Under the pieces are notes generated by a model. The model was not told the origin of the DNA, searched no databases, and saw nothing but the letters and a program-made list of their open reading frames with translations. A stretch of 21,364 bases of DNA from Spongiibacteraceae bacterium UBA5047 (lineage in GTDB: Bacteria > Pseudomonadota > Gammaproteobacteria > Pseudomonadales > Spongiibacteraceae): assembly GCA_002415025.1 (NCBI GenBank), contig DIBR01000027.1, positions 8,070 through 29,433 of the forward strand, given 5' to 3'. The translations under genes were made by a program, and so were the position numbers. Every line of letters begins with the position of its first letter. Position 1 is the first letter of the stretch. Below, piece after piece: positions 20,204 to 21,364 of the stretch.

Positions 20204-21364
20204 TTAGCCAAAAAGACTTTTCAGACTGGCTAGTGTTTCGTTGCCGCGCTTGAGATTGGCCTCGGGTGAGGGGTCGCCACGACCTTCCCATTCAAGATCT
20301 TCCTGGGGAAGTTCCGCAAGAAAGCGACTGGGTTCACAGCTATTCATTTCACCAAAGGATTTGCGCTTGCTGCAGTAGGTGAGGGTGAGTGTGCGCTTGG
20401 CACGGGTAACGCCCACGTAACAGAGGCGGCGCTCTTCATCGGTCGTTTCAGCATCCAGACTATTCTGGTGGGGCAGAATGCCTTCCTCCATGCCGATGAT
20501 ATACACGTGTGGATATTCCAGACCCTTCGATGCGTGCAGCGTCGACAGCTGCACCTGATCGGCGGATTCCTGTTCGTCTTCCTGGCGCTCCAGCATATCG
20601 CGCAAAACCAGCTTGCTGATGGCGTCGTCAATATCGCTGTTTTCGTCCTTCTCAAGACTCTTTTTCAATGAGTCGACCAGAATATGAACATTGCCCATTC
20701 GCTTTTCGGCAACGGCAACCGAAGAGCTGTTCTGAATCAGCCAGTCGAGATAGTCGATATCGCTGAGCAGAAGCCTGATAGTGCCAACCGCGTCTTCTTC
20801 GTAGCAAAGGCGTCGCAAATTATCGAGCCACTGGGTGAATTCTCGCAGCCGCTGCACGCCGGCCGCGGGCAGATGCGATTCAAGTCCGAGTTCGGCACAG
20901 GCACTGTACATGGGTATGCCGCGTTCAGTGGAGTAGCGTCCCAGCCCCTCAAGCGTGCTGGTGCCAATCTTGCGACGCGGGACGTTGATAATCCGCAGAA
21001 AGGCATTGTCGTCATCCGGGTTCATCAGTAACCGCAGGTAAGCCATGATGTCCTTGATCTCGTTGCGCGAGAAAAAGGAGGTGCCGCCGCTGAGCTTGTA
21101 AGGGACTTGGTGTGATTGCAGTTTTAGCTCCAGCAGACGTGCCTGATGGTTGCCCCGGTACAGCACGGCGTAATCGCCGAAACGTGTCCCGCCACGAAGT
21201 TTGTGGTCGAGTATCTCGGTGACGACGCGCTCGCATTCAGCGTCTTCGTTGGCGCATTGAATGACTCGAATCGGATCGCCGTAACCCAGTTCACTCCACA
21301 GGGCTTTCTCAAAGATATGCGGATTGTTTGCAATGACCGTATTGGCGGCCTTGAGAATGCGGGC
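20204..21364 (-). CDS. rep: ATP-dependent DNA helicase Rep, C-terminal part (5' end beyond window)
   Basis: This is the C-terminal 386 residues of the SF1A 3'-5' helicase Rep, which clears proteins from DNA ahead of replication forks and supports restart. The frame stays open to the window edge. Recognisable stretches are RILKAANTVIANNPHIFEK, YRGNHQARLLE, GGTSFFSRNEIKD, VQLSTLHASKGLEYPHVYIIGMEEG (motif V) and EERRLCYVGVTRAKR (motif VI). They match E. coli Rep, including the final LPQEDLEWE, more closely than UvrD. The N-terminal Walker A and DExx motifs lie outside the window. The PagL-like gene follows on the same strand. Confidence 0.95.
   Translation of the reverse strand, partial: ARILKAANTVIANNPHIFEKALWSELGYGDPIRVIQCANEDAECERVVTEILDHKLRGGTRFGDYAVLYRGNHQARLLELKLQSHQVPYKLSGGTSFFSRNEIKDIMAYLRLLMNPDDDNAFLRIINVPRRKIGTSTLEGLGRYSTERGIPMYSACAELGLESHLPAAGVQRLREFTQWLDNLRRLCYEEDAVGTIRLLLSDIDYLDWLIQNSSSVAVAEKRMGNVHILVDSLKKSLEKDENSDIDDAISKLVLRDMLERQEDEQESADQVQLSTLHASKGLEYPHVYIIGMEEGILPHQNSLDAETTDEERRLCYVGVTRAKRTLTLTYCSKRKSFGEMNSCEPSRFLAELPQEDLEWEGRGDPSPEANLKRGNETLASLKSLFG

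Noticed and set aside
20118..20291. Longer start for the PagL-like gene
   Set aside because: It overlaps the 3' end of rep and puts about 58 residues ahead of the signal peptide.

Overview
The window is chromosomal DNA of a GC-rich gammaproteobacterium, most likely from the Pseudomonadales/Cellvibrionales side of the class. Gene order is the main clue. The series znuB-znuC-zur / znuA ... polA - (small RNA) - engB - cytochrome c5 - cytochrome c4 - dsbA is, as I recall it, the order found in Pseudomonas, while the genes further right differ. No rRNA, tRNA, CRISPR, integrase or insertion sequence was seen.

Layout. (1) 1-260: the tail of znuB, a 71-bp two-armed REP element, a perfect 14-bp hairpin, and a second, decayed copy of the znuB tail 179 bp away. 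(2) 211-3148: a complete high-affinity zinc importer. znuB, znuC and zur overlap on the minus strand; znuA is divergent; one near-perfect Zur box sits between them. (3) 3226-3486: a small secreted protein of unknown function, divergent from polA, with repeated TGTTAC motifs in the shared upstream region. (4) 3754-6480: DNA polymerase I. (5) 6481-6985: a 505-bp gene-free stretch with a sigma-E-type promoter, a three-hairpin small RNA in the position of ErsA (Pseudomonas) and Spot 42 (enterics), and a second, inverted REP element flanked by direct repeats. (6) 6986-10985: engB (minus), cytochromes c5 and c4, then dsbA with its own sigma-E-like promoter, an alpha/beta hydrolase and a hotdog thioesterase. 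(7) 10998-11822: a second alpha/beta hydrolase on the minus strand. (8) 12051-17997: a translationally coupled AddB-like nuclease and AddA-like helicase-nuclease pair. (9) 18052-19449: divergent HCCA-isomerase/kappa-GST-like and glutathione S-transferase-like genes. (10) 19455-21364: a PagL-type lipid A deacylase downstream of rep, which is cut by the window edge.

Themes. Two promoters share the same sigma-E/AlgU layout (GAACTN, 16-nt spacer, TCTRA): one drives the small RNA, the other dsbA. Both genes would belong to an envelope-stress response, and PagL also acts on the outer membrane. The most novel-looking item is the small RNA. Each of its three predicted hairpin loops ends in CCAUG, and one loop carries UCCUCC, the complement of a Shine-Dalgarno sequence. 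Polymerase I, Rep and the AddAB-like complex form a DNA repair and replication group. Non-ATG starts (GTG for znuA; TTG for the first hydrolase and the AddB-like gene) were chosen from ribosome-binding sites and protein N-termini.
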